Assembly: GCF_000003815.2 (NCBI RefSeq)
Contig: NC_049992.1
Coordinates: 2,678,207-2,742,206 of the forward strand
Length of the DNA stretch: 64,000 nucleotides
Source: Branchiostoma floridae
Taxonomy: Eukaryota; Chordata; Leptocardii; Amphioxiformes; Branchiostomatidae
Direction of reading: 5' to 3'
The position numbers were made by a program, and so were the translations under genes. Positions 25,201-37,200 of this stretch are shown piece after piece. The notes below the pieces were generated by a model. The model was given only the letters and a program-made list of their open reading frames with translations, had not been told where the DNA came from and searched no databases. The first letter of the stretch is position 1. Every line of letters starts with the position of its first letter.

Positions 25201-28200
25201 ACTGTAGTAGCAAGGCTGAGAATAGTCGTCATTATATCTGCTGATATTTAAAAAGTTGCAGCCTGCAGTTATTAAAACACTCATTTTTCTCCGGGCCATA
25301 TGCCTGAAATTACCTTTGCTGATTTTTGGGCGACGCCTAATGGGGTGAACCTTATAGTATAGAGAGCGTCCGTTTGACAAGAATTCCCAGAACTTGATGG
25401 GCAAGTCATGGATTTTTCCGCGCATGCGTAGTTGCGCCATCTCTTTAGAGGGGAATAACTCGGCCTCATTTACATATTTTATAGAAAATGCTACAATAGC
25501 TTTCTTTGCTAAGACTTTCATACTTTGAACACATTGTTACTAGTATTTAGGTAGAGGAAATCAACTGATATCTTTTCTGCAAATGAGGATCTCATTTGTA
25601 TATTTAATGGGAATGATTTATAATCGGTCACTCGTCAATCAATCAAAATCAATCAATCGCCACAACAGCAATGCCCTACAAACATCCATCACGTAAAACA
25701 ATCTTCATACATACAGCCAGGTGATAGGATAGAACACAAATATAACACGCCTACAACAACAATCATCAATACTTTTAAAACAATAAAATGTCGCCATGGC
25801 AACAGTTTTTTGCCACGCTTATTGTCTCTCCGACTTCTCATCTTTTAAGCTGTTTTGGTGATACCCGTGCGTACCTTGTGGAGCTGTTTTGGTGATGTCC
25901 GTGCGTACCTTGTGGAGTTGTTATGGTGATACCCGTGCTTACCTTGCGGAGCTGTTTTGGTGATACCCGTGCGTACCTTGTGGAGCTGTTTTGGTGATAC
26001 CCGTGCCCAACTTCTGGAGCTGTTATGGTGATACCCGTGCCCAACTTCTGGAGCTGTTATGGTGATAACCGTGCTTACCTTGTGGAGCTGTTTTGGTGAT
26101 ACCCGTGCTTACCTTGTGGAGCTGTTTTGGTGATACCCGTGCCCAACTTCTGGAGCTGTTATGGTGATACCCGTGCCCAACTTCTGGAGCTGTTATGGTG
26201 ATAACCGTGCTTACCTTGTGAAGGTGTTTTCGTGATCCCCGTGCCCAACTTCTGGAGCTGTTTTGATGATACCCGTGCTCACCTTGTGAAGGTGTTTTCG
26301 TGATCCCCGTGCGTACATTGTGGATCTGTTTTGGTGATACCCGTGCGTAACTTGTGGAGTTGTTATGGTCATCCCCGTGCGTACATTGTGGATCTGTTTT
26401 GGTGATACCCGTGCGTACCTTGTGGAGTTGTTATGGTGATCCCCGTGCGTACATTGTGGATCTGTTTTGGTGATACCCGTGCGTACCTTGTGGAGTTGTT
26501 ATGGTGATCCCCGTGCGTATATTGTGGATCTGTTTTGGTGATACCCGTGCGTACCTTGTGGAGTTGTTATGGTGATCCCCGTGCGTACATTGTGGATCTG
26601 TTTTGGTGATACCCGTGCGTACCTTGTGGAGTTGTTATGGTGATCCCCGTGCGTACATTGTGGATCTGTTTTGGTGATACCCGTGCGTACCTTGTGGAGT
26701 TGTTATGGTGATCCCCGTGCGTATATTGTGGATCTGTTTTGGTGATACCCGTGCGTACCTTGTGGAGTTGTTATGGTGTTCCCCGTGCGTACATTGTGGA
26801 TCTGTTTTGGTGATACCCGTGCGTACCTTGTGGAGCTGTTTTAGTGATACCCGTGCGTACCTTGTGGAGCTGTTTTAGTGATACCCTGTGCTTACCTTGT
26901 GGAGCTGTTTTGGTGATACCCGTGCGTACCTTGTGGAGCTGTTTTGGTGATCCCCGTGCGTCGCAGCGGCCTGCCGTCCACATCCAGAGCCCACACCTGA
27001 TTGGTGGAGGCACTGACGCTGATTTGCTTGATCCCGTCGCTGACCAACAGCCAATCAGACGTACTGTCTAGAACAGCTGGAGTAGGAGGTCCTAAATTGT
27101 GCGTAAAACTGATAAGTTAATAAATTAAATCCATTCCGTACATGAAGGTTAGACATCCAGGTCTTAAGATACACCAAAAGGCAGTTACTCAAGCAACCTG
27201 ATATGATTTTGGAAACAATCAGACTTTTCAGGTAGCAACTACCTGAAACGTCCGACCGTCTGCATTTTGTTCTACGTTAGATAGGTCATTCAGTGTAATA
27301 TAACCAACTGCTGCCGTGCTGTGTGACTGTTCGTCTTCGTCTTCGTCTTGTATACCCTCTAAAAACCCCTGCTGGGGTGTCGCTGAGGGGGGGGGGGGCG
27401 GCTTGCGGATTAGGGCAAGGCACCCAAACCGGCCTTAAAGGCCTCGACTGACGGGGCCTGGGCAGTGTGCCCCGGCAGTCTGTTCCACTCGACAACCGTT
27501 CGAGGGAAGAAAGAAAACTTAAAACAGTCTCTTTTAGCTGTGGTTAACTGATATTTAAACATGTGACTTCCTCTGGTTCTGCGTTGGGCAGGTTTAAGAT
27601 ACTGGGTTGGGGATATGTTTATGATGCCATTCAAAATTTTATAGAAAGTGATTAGACGTGCGTCTCTCCTTCTGTCAGCGAGGAGTGGCCATTGTAGGCT
27701 TGTGAGCATATCGGATACACTACTGGTTCTGCGATAATCGTTGACGGTCACTCTTGCCGCTCTACGCTGCACTCTTTCCAGTGCCTGGGCCCCACTGATG
27801 GTATAGGGGTTCCACACTGCTGCGCTGTACTCCAAGTGCGGGCGCACCAACGCCTTATAGCATGTTGATTTGACCTTTGGTGGGCAGTGCTGTAAGTTGC
27901 GGCGAATGACCGCCAGTATTCGATTCGCTTTACCAGTTGCGTACTTTATATGTGTGTCCCACTTCATGTCATGAGATAGTTGGACACCAAGATATGGGTG
28001 GGTTTTGACACTTGTAAGGTTTTCAGAACAAAGAACATATTAAGAGATAATTGGTTTACGTTTGTGAGTTATATGAAGTGTGTGGCACTTAGATGGGTTA
28101 AAGGATATCTGCCATTGGTTTTGCCAATGGGTCAGTGCGTCAAGGTCAGCTTGTAAGCCTTGTACGTCACTTGGGTGTTCAATAATACGGTAAAGCAGGC

Positions 28201-31200
28201 AATCGTCTGCAAACAAACGCACGTTGGACCCAACAATATCAGGTAAATCATTTATATAAAGTAGGAACAAGAGGGGTCCCAGAATAGTTCCTTGGGGCAC
28301 TCCCGACAAAACCTTTGTGGGTTTCGAGGACTCCCCATCAAGGACAACTGCCTGATTCCTTTGTGTAAGGAAGGCTTGAAGCCAAGACAAAAGATTACCA
28401 GATATGCCGTAGTGCTGGAGCTTACTCAGAAGGCGATTGTGGGGGACCATATCAAAAGCCTTGCTGAAATCGAGCACTATGGCGTCGACCTGCTTTCCTT
28501 GGTCAAGGGCACTAGTCAGGTCGTGAGTCGTGACCAGTAGCTGGCTTTCACAAGAGAGGCCTTTCCTAAAGCCATGTTGGGCAGGGGACAATATATTGTA
28601 TTTATCAAGGTGCTTCATCATATGACTATGGATAATATGTTCTAAAACTTTGCTGCAGACTGATGTGAGTGAGACAGGTCTATAATTAGATGGTAAGGAC
28701 TTGTCTCCCTTCTTGAAGATGGGTGAGATGTTGGCGGACCTCCAGTCTTCTGGTACATCGCCTGTAGCAAGGGACTGTGTAAAAATGGTCTGCAGTACAG
28801 GTGCAATCTGTGTGGACACTGACTTCAGGAGTCTAGGATGAAGACCATCAGGGCCTGTGGCTTTGTTGGGATTAAGTTCTGAAAGTTGTTTAGCTACCCC
28901 TTCCACTGAGATGTGAAGTTGTGATATAGGGGGAGTCACAGGATTCCCAAGTGTTGGTCTGGTGTCCAGGTTCTCCTTTGTGAAGACTGAGCTGAACTGG
29001 TCTCCTAACGCTTCAGCCTTCTCCTTAGGGTCGGAGGTTAGTATACCCTGGCGCCTGATAGATGTTATGTTGGTAGAGTCCTTCTTTAGAGACTTAATGT
29101 AATTCCAGAAGGCCTTGGGGTTCTCCTGGATATTTTCCTCCAGGAAATCTGCTTTATACACACTGTGGGCTTTCCTTACTCTTTGTTTTGCACCTTTTCT
29201 ACATGCTTTAAACTTGGACCACGCTTCTTCTGTGTTCGCTTTCCTGGCTTGAGTGTACAATTTGTCTCGTTTGCGCATGGCCCTTCTGATCTGGGGAGTT
29301 ATCCATGGCTGTCTGTGTTGTTTTCTTGCTTTCATTCGTGGGATGTGTTTATTGGCAGCATCCAGTAAGGACGTTTTAAAGTCTTCCCAATTCTCTGAGG
29401 CTGTTCTCACTGGGGCCTGTCTTAGGAAGCTATTGCTGAAGTCTTCCATGTCCTTCTGGAGTTTGTCCATGTTTCCCTTCCTCCTCCAGAGGTAGACCAG
29501 CCTGTCTTTCTTCCTGGTGTTTTGGGGCTTTGCATGTGCGTCTACCACTGGAATGTCGTGATCACCGAGTCCCGGTACGATTTTACATTTTTCAATTAGC
29601 GTGGGATTAGATGTGAAGAATAAATCCAAGGTGACAGCTTGACCGACACGACGAGTCGGTTCACTGACAACTTGTTCAAGTCCACAGTCGTTAGCCAGGT
29701 TGATATACTTACCAGTAAGGCTAGAGGCTGCACTTGTGGAATTACTGGTAGTATCCGAACCCCAAGTTGCAGCTGGTAAGTTAAAATCACCTGCTAACCA
29801 GATCTGAGGGTTACCGGGTTTCTGACGTAGGTTTGTTAGCGACTGCTCCAGGGCTAGGTACTCATCCAAACCAGCATCGGGAGGCCTATAGTATGCTCCA
29901 ACATACATGGTCTTACAATGCGACAAGTTTATCTGTATCCATATTAGCTCATTAGTCGTATCAAGCTCTGGGTGGTGCGTAGCTATGATGTCCGATCTAG
30001 TGGCTATGAAGACTCCTCCTCCTCGTCCCTCCCTGTCCTTCCTAAATGCGGTGTATGAAGGTGGGAAGATTTCACTGTTGCCTACAGAGGGATCAAGCCA
30101 GGATTCAGTTCCGATAATAATGTCCGGTTGGACTGTGTCACAAAAGACATGGAATTCAGAGGTCTTGTTCCGAATTGACTGGAAGTTTATGACTGCAGCT
30201 CTGAGAGGTTTGCTCTGCGTTCGGTCCCTTGGTGGTGGGTTTGGGACTTGGCTAGTTGGAGTAGAGGTGGCTACAGGAGAGCCCACGGAACTACTTGGAC
30301 TAGTGCAGGGACTGGAGTCAGATGTTGGGAAGGAGAAGCAATTAGAAGTTTCAAAGACAATAGAACTGAACAAACTAGAGCTAAAGTTTGGAACACCACA
30401 ACTACAACAAATCCATGATACACTGGGGTGATTGATAGCATCATAGACAGAGGTGGTCATGCCCATACAGTCCGTGTGATACCAGGTATCACAAGTGTCA
30501 CAGCAGACTGCCCTGCGCCCATCGACCTTTTCCCACCTAACAGCTTTGCGACACATGCCACAGGGGTACTTCGGGGCACGTGGGCCAGGGTTTGGTTGTA
30601 CATCACCACTCAGTAAGATTAGAAGAATAGTACAAAATACAGTAGTTTTGGGTTTCCTAAAAAGAGCCCAGTTTTGCTTGGGATTAAGGATGAAGGAAGC
30701 CAGGGAAAGTAGGTTTGTATCCTTCTCATTCAGCAAGCTGATAGATGGAAATATATTGTTGGGAACTTGTGCGTTTGAAATACTCTGCCTCCTCCTATTG
30801 TTGGTGGAGGATTCACTGAAAGTGTCCACTTGACTTCCACGTAACAATACAGAACAGTGAATAATCATAAGGCTACCAGCCATTATCGCAAATGTAGCAA
30901 ACATGTTCAAATATATATGAAATTCCCCGCTGACGGAGGAGCGCAACGTCTATTGTGAGAAATTTCAATCGATATTGATATGCAAATGAGGTTGGCAAGG
31001 GAGGGGGGTAGCGGAGCGTACACCCCGTAAAAATCAGAGATAGAACAATTAATACGTCTTGTAGGTTACGCAATGATTGACAAAGAAATAGTATCAGGCA
31101 ATGGGCCGTAACGAAGAAGAAAAGGAACAATCTCACCGGTTTTGGTAGCGTTGAGAGAAGATTTGGGTGACGTCGCCATGTGCTCATGTCAAGACAGCCA

Positions 31201-34200
31201 TCTTGGACATGTTCGGGCATAGCGAGTTGACAATAATTCTGAGAAAAATACTAGAAATACCCGACAAAAACCGCCCGCGAACGCCCAGAGGAAGCCTTGG
31301 GTACTTAACAGGCCATTACAGTAGTCATGGCCCGAAAATAAAAGGCTGTAACTAAAAAAAAAGGAAAAAAGTTCCGTGGATAACACGGAGCTGACACGAG
31401 AGCCGCCTGCCCGTTCCGCCGCGACCTTTGACCCTGTTAATCTTGTGTTTGCGTTGAATCGCGGTTATGCTGGCTATATAGATAGATAAGTAAATAAATA
31501 GATAGATGGACTAATAGACAGATAGATACATAGATACACATATAGATAGATTGATTGATTGATAGACAGATACATACTATTAGATAGATAGATAGATAGA
31601 TACAAAGATAAACATTTAGATTTAGATATAGATAGAATAATATCTAGTGTAAAGACATACCTAGCCTGTTCTCCACTGCCTCATACCGTGCTGAAAACCC
31701 AGCTCTGCGAATCACAAAGTCCGTGACGAAGAAGACGTACAGACTGTGTTCAGCTGAGGTTATAGTGTTAGTCGACGAGTGAGCACATGAGCCACACCAA
31801 GAGAAGGATTTTTGCTCATAGGGGTCTACAACTTGTACATAGTCTTTACGGCAGTGCCCCAGGTCGTCTTGCGTATCGATGAACACAAGCGTGAGTTTGA
31901 CAGCCTTGTGTGTATCCACTGTGATGTTCCACTGTTGATACACGTGGTTACGGTAGGGGTGATGCGGGTAGTTCATGGACGAGAACGTGCCAGAATCTCC
32001 CGTCAGTTGGTGAATCCGTTGGTATCCTTGACGATCTTATAACAGAAACGATTTCCGTTACATGCTATCATCTGCGCCACGTACAGCAGAGACAACATAA
32101 TAATTCCCTTCATGAGTTTTCTTTAAATATTGCTTTGTCATAACATTATTCGAAATAGTGTGTTTCATATGCGTACTTTGCTAGGAGCAAGTAGGAAAGC
32201 CAACCTGGGATTATTATAGCTTAAATGACATAGTGACAATCTTCTACTATTTACCATTTATTGGAACGCAGAAAAAGCTCGCTAAAATTAAGGGAACCAA
32301 AAAAATACTGTTTCATACATACCATCTTCGGACTTGTCTTGTAGATAATAATGGATTTTGAAACCAGTTGCCGGTCGCGAGTTGTCTTGTAATCCATTAC
32401 TGTGAAAATGAATCGTCAAGACAAGAGCCATCGACACGTACAAGGGAGGTGGAGTTCGACCGCAGAAAGTTTGGTAGAAGTCTGGAACATTGTCAAAGTT
32501 CAGAGATAGTCAATATAAACGTACGCGTTCGATATCAGTAGTGATAAGAACTATTTTCCGGCAAGTATAAGAAGGCAAGATAAAAATATTTTGTACTTGA
32601 GAACTGCAAGACAACAAAGTCCTTAACATAGATGGTGACAGATAACAACTTTGGTCATAGATAGGTCGCAGAATAAAGGCATGAACATTGAAACACTCCA
32701 GACGAGAGTGTTCTGGTTCTGCTAACAGCCGTAAGAAATGCTGGTCACAACACGTGCAAGTTCATTCCTATAACGTTGCCCATACACTTTCAACGTATAC
32801 GAATGAAACTGCACTGTATTCGGTTTCTCCGTATGGGATGCTAATAAATCACATTGTATTCGGTAGAATTGGCAGGTATACTTAGACAACCCGAGGTTAA
32901 CATGGGTATTTGCCCAACCTACCCAGATATGGTCTGTCCTGTAGCTGAAGAAAGTCATACCGGCACCTTGCCTCATACTCAATGTCGAATTCTGGAAACT
33001 CTACCACCACAACATTTCCTGGATCTGCCACGATTGTCCAGCTAAAAGAACAGAAATAGTTCCTTCGATATTGTGCGTTAGGAAAGTGTCGAAATAACAA
33101 CGATATAAAAAGGCCAAGATCACCGTCAGAAGTTGTGGTACAGATTTCACACATTTGCTTTCAAACAAATGAATTTTTGGGATGATGATAAAGAGCCTCG
33201 GCTACATCAAACGATATAATTTCAACCAATTGTCATAATCAACTGATTGATTCATTGCACTGTTTAATAGCTAAAAGAACTTGTATACTGAGACATACAG
33301 AGAAGGCTTATATCATGTTGTACCTGCAGTTGAGGTTATTCTGGTACCTCCCGGTCACCACGTCACGTGGAGGCACAATCTCTCCCTCCTCCCCGTACAG
33401 ATAACGCCCCCCAGCAGCTGCGCACGCATGTGCAGGGTCTTTTGTAAGCACAGGGAAGAGAAGTACTTGGTTTTTGAAAGGGTCAGATTAAGGATGAAGT
33501 TTTTTTGTGAACGTACATAAAAAAACTAGAACCGTAAACACCTCAAAGATGAAGGAATTTTAGAAAAAGAAACAAGCAATTAAACCCAATTCAGACCTAG
33601 GGAAGGGCTTTCTAGGCCTGCGCCAGCTTTGATGTTGCATGACGCCTGAACAACTTACGCTAGTGCCACCATATTTCACTGACTTTTTCTCGATATTTTT
33701 CGCAACAATTCTAAAGAACTGTTCCATATCCATTTTTCTCGTTGCTATGGCAACCGTTTGTTGACGAAAATCGCTAATCTAACAACGTATTTTTGTGGTT
33801 TTCTTATTGTTTTAAGGCTATTTTCTAACAGATATAATGTATTATAATGTAGTGTATCTTTCATAATTATATATGTATAAATAATGCTTATTTTCATCGG
33901 CCAAAATCCAAGATGGCGGACCATATCACCAAATCAAGTAGCTAACTAGCTTATTGTCCCTTAACCCTATCCAGACTGGGCTTTTTTGGCTTCCCTGGTC
34001 GGGGGGGGGGGGATCTCATTCGACCCCCCCCCCCTTCGTAATTTCAAAACGGCTTACTGTACGAAAACCAAATTTTCAGGAGGTGATATGCTCGTCAAGT
34101 TTTATAATTCCTGAACTTTCATTATGACGTGATATGACGTAATTATGACGTCATTAATTGATTTTTTGGCTAAAACGGGGAATTCTCATAATACATAAAT

Positions 34201-37200
34201 ATTTCACACAAAAAGTTAACAATAAAAGTTTCTTATCTACATTTAAGTGTTATAAGACTTCTTTTGTTAAAAGCCGACGCAACGTCGTGAAATATGACGT
34301 CATAAAATGACGTCATCAGTAGTTTAGCTATCCGCCATCTTGGATTATCAACCCTACATGTCTTAAGACACATCTTTTTCAACATATAACGCTAAAATTC
34401 CTTGAAAATGGATGGAAAACGTTCACATGAATGTTTTCTGTAAGAAAATACCAAGTACTGATGACATCTGAGTGAAAATACGCTGGTTATACTTTTCATA
34501 ATGATATTGTCGGCCATCTTGGATTTTGACCGATTACGTCATCATATTAGCATAATTTATGAACATCTAATTATAAATGTCACATTAAGATATGTTAGAT
34601 ATTAAAGATATATAAAAAGAAGTATAGTTTAGCAAGAAAATTTTAATTCCCATTGTTTTAACCAAAAGTAGTGATATTTGTAAAATTTGCCTTCCAGAAA
34701 CTCGTTGCCATGGCAACATGAATTTTTTTTAACTTACACTAATTTTTGTAAATTGTTGCCAACAATATTTTAGCAAAAGTCACCAAGTTTGGTTCCGTTT
34801 GGGAGCTATAGGACGTCAAAGTTGGCGCAGGCACTTTTAGCCCCCCCCCCCCCCCCCACCCCCCACAGTCTGGATAGGGTTAAAATTCGTAACTACCTGG
34901 AATTTCTTAATGAAAGAGCATTCTTAGTCAATTGAACGTTTTTAGTCTATTTTCTTTGTCTTTTGCGATAATTTGTTGAAAAAATGTATTTTGGAAAATT
35001 CAAGTCGACAGACCCCAACTGGTATTTTAGATAGGTATGACGTCGTTTTGACGTCATTGATGTTGCTTTTGACAACAGGAGCAGTAGCAAACATTAGTAT
35101 TCTGTTATCTAAACTTGCTGTTACATTTTTGTAGCATGCCCTGACCTTTGGGGGGAATACCCCTTTTTCACGTTTCTAGCCCGAAAATCGCATTTACGAC
35201 GTAATATTACGTCAAAATGACGACAAATTTGCTAAAAGTCTTAGAAATTACCTTGACATCTATTTGGCGGTCATACAATAAGTTGTTTAGGAGTAATAGG
35301 AGTTTGAGGCGCGTGACAGCCCCCCCCCCCCATCGTCAGACAGAAATTGAACAAAAGTCCTCTCTGAATAGGGAAAATATGTCCTACCCTCACAACTTGG
35401 ATTGATAAAGTCCCAGTCTATTCCAACATGATCATCCATCACACATGTCAGCCTTTCCTGGCCCAACAAAACGTAGCCGTCGTTACAGCCAAACGAAACA
35501 ACCGACCCCACAGCGAAACTGTCTCCGGTCTTGTAGCCGTTGTCGGGAGTGCCAGGGTCCGGACACGGATCACTAAAGGTAAATGCTAACGCCCGAAAGA
35601 CACGGATTATTTGGTACATCTTTAAATCTTTCATCTTGCCATGTAATCAGGTCTTCTTGTTACAGATATATCTGATCACCTGCCAATATTTTATATTTAT
35701 AAATGATGCATGTAATAAAGATAAGACTAGAAAGACCGACATTTGCTTGGGTGCAAATACAGCATATTTCAGCCATACCCATTCCCACGCAATATTGGGC
35801 GGTTCCATGTCACCCCTGCGCAAAAATGGAACATTTTAACTGTAAGTTATCCCCAAAAGAGAACTTACATTGTGAATTGATTCCAGGTCAAAACAGAGCT
35901 TGCCCAATATGCCCCGGGCCCATATGGAAGTATATAATCTTCCACAGGAGAGCCTATGCATAACTAATTGGTTTTTAGAATCGTGGCAGCTCCTATTTTT
36001 CCGAAAGTAAAAAAAAAAAAACATCATGAAATTACTTGACGCCATTCAACAATTTCCACTACGATAACTAGGTCTAAGTACCGTTATAATAAGTAAGTAT
36101 TTTACCACCCTGTCGCTTCATTTCTTTTCTAAAAAAATCCCAGGACCAACAAGTTAACTTGATTTGGCTTTATTTATATATTTCATTTTCCTTCGAATTA
36201 TTTGCTAAGTATATATGCCCCTGCATACCACTGTTAAATTTTGTATGCAATCAGCCATCGGACGTAATCTTGTCTTAGTGTTATAATTTCCCGCTCGTAG
36301 CGTGTGAGACCCGGAGGATAGGAGTTTCTACCTTGTTCGAGGGTTTCTTTTCGGAGGTCAGTGGTGATACTCTGGTACTGACAGTATTTTATTGGGCTCA
36401 AACTCTGGCAGTTTAAAGTTACTTACAATTTGAATGTACAAAGTTTACGTCAAAAAAGAGCAACGACAACACTAGAAGTACCTACATTTGTTCGGGAAAA
36501 AATACATGCATTCTCGCCACTGTCAAACTTACGTATCAAAACTAAACGCAAACTGTCCAATTTAACCGCGTTTTCCGCCAAGTAACATTTTCTCGATTGT
36601 CTCAACTAACCCTACCAAAGTCAAATCTGTCGAAAATGATTGATAGTGCCATGCGAAATTTTGGTGAATTCATCAACAATGACTTGCATTCTAACGTTCA
36701 ATGCACGCGTACCGTCTGCTACCGCTCAAATGACCCTGCCTGAACTCCATATCCCCGCAAACTACAATTTCAAATCGGGCACAGGGTGAAATATATGGCC
36801 ACTGTAAGGCTGTAATATGTATCTGTCTGATATATACGGGATGGAAAGGCCCCGCTTATGAATATTAACTAGCATTCGCCTTCCTCGTCGCTGATTGGCT
36901 GGCTCCATAAAGCAATTAACTCTCGCTCTCCCCAGACCACTAGCACCTGGCACGTGTGGACTCTGGGGTCACGGGAGTTCACGGGAGAAGGCAGAAAGAA
37001 AACCAATTTCCCCTCAGAAAAGTGCAGAAATTGATAATGTGAAATTGGTTTATGCCAGAAATTTTACTTGGATCATTTTACCAATGGAGGTAATGAGGAC
37101 AAATGTATCAGTATTCAATTTTGTAGCACAGCAGGAAATGACCCGGAATCCTGATGAATACGACGTATCCGAAATCGGACGACATGGTGAATACAGAACG

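Larger units (their letters stand above)
27335..30960 (-). mobile_element. Nearly full-length CR1-like LINE with PHD finger, endonuclease and RT
   Basis: The minus strand encodes one long protein. It has an N-terminal hydrophobic stretch, a PHD-like finger (YPCGMCRKAVRWEKVDG, CCDTCDTWYH, WICCSCGVPN), an APE-type endonuclease (IIGTESWLDPS, AGDFNLPAATWGSD, LGDHDIPVVD) and an RT (ISPIFKKGD, NYRPVSLTSV, VLDFSKAFDMVPH, GVPQGTILGPLLF, RLFADDCLLY). A single in-frame TAA at about 28040 separates the main 968-codon frame from 185+ further codons (MKWDTHIKYATGK, HLEYSAAVWNPYT). The 3' end carries a GAAGAC microsatellite (about 27335), a typical CR1 feature. It sits in the sense orientation in the CUB4-tectonin intron. 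Confidence 0.88.

Noticed and set aside
25849-26968. CRISPR-like array
   Set aside because: Units are contiguous 34-bp tandem copies with no unique spacers, in an intron-containing eukaryotic gene.
25838-27013. Stand-alone proteins encoded by the 34-bp array
   Set aside because: The open frames arise because the repeat unit lacks stops; they have no independent start context or domain.
29907-30431. 174-codon plus-strand frame inside the CR1-like LINE
   Set aside because: Antisense to the endonuclease domain, with no recognisable domain of its own.
32042-32110. A second signal-peptide-like start (MKGIIMLSLLYVAQMIA) just upstream of the CUB4 exon on the minus strand
   Set aside because: Its frame reaches a stop inside the exon and is not the CUB4 frame. 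No donor allows it to splice in frame, and the acceptor of CUB4 lies between them, so it is most likely intronic coincidence.
36235-36400. An extra small exon between sushi and CUB2
   Set aside because: Considered to fix a phase mismatch, but it contained a stop in the needed frame. Using the upstream sushi acceptor resolves the phase without an extra exon.
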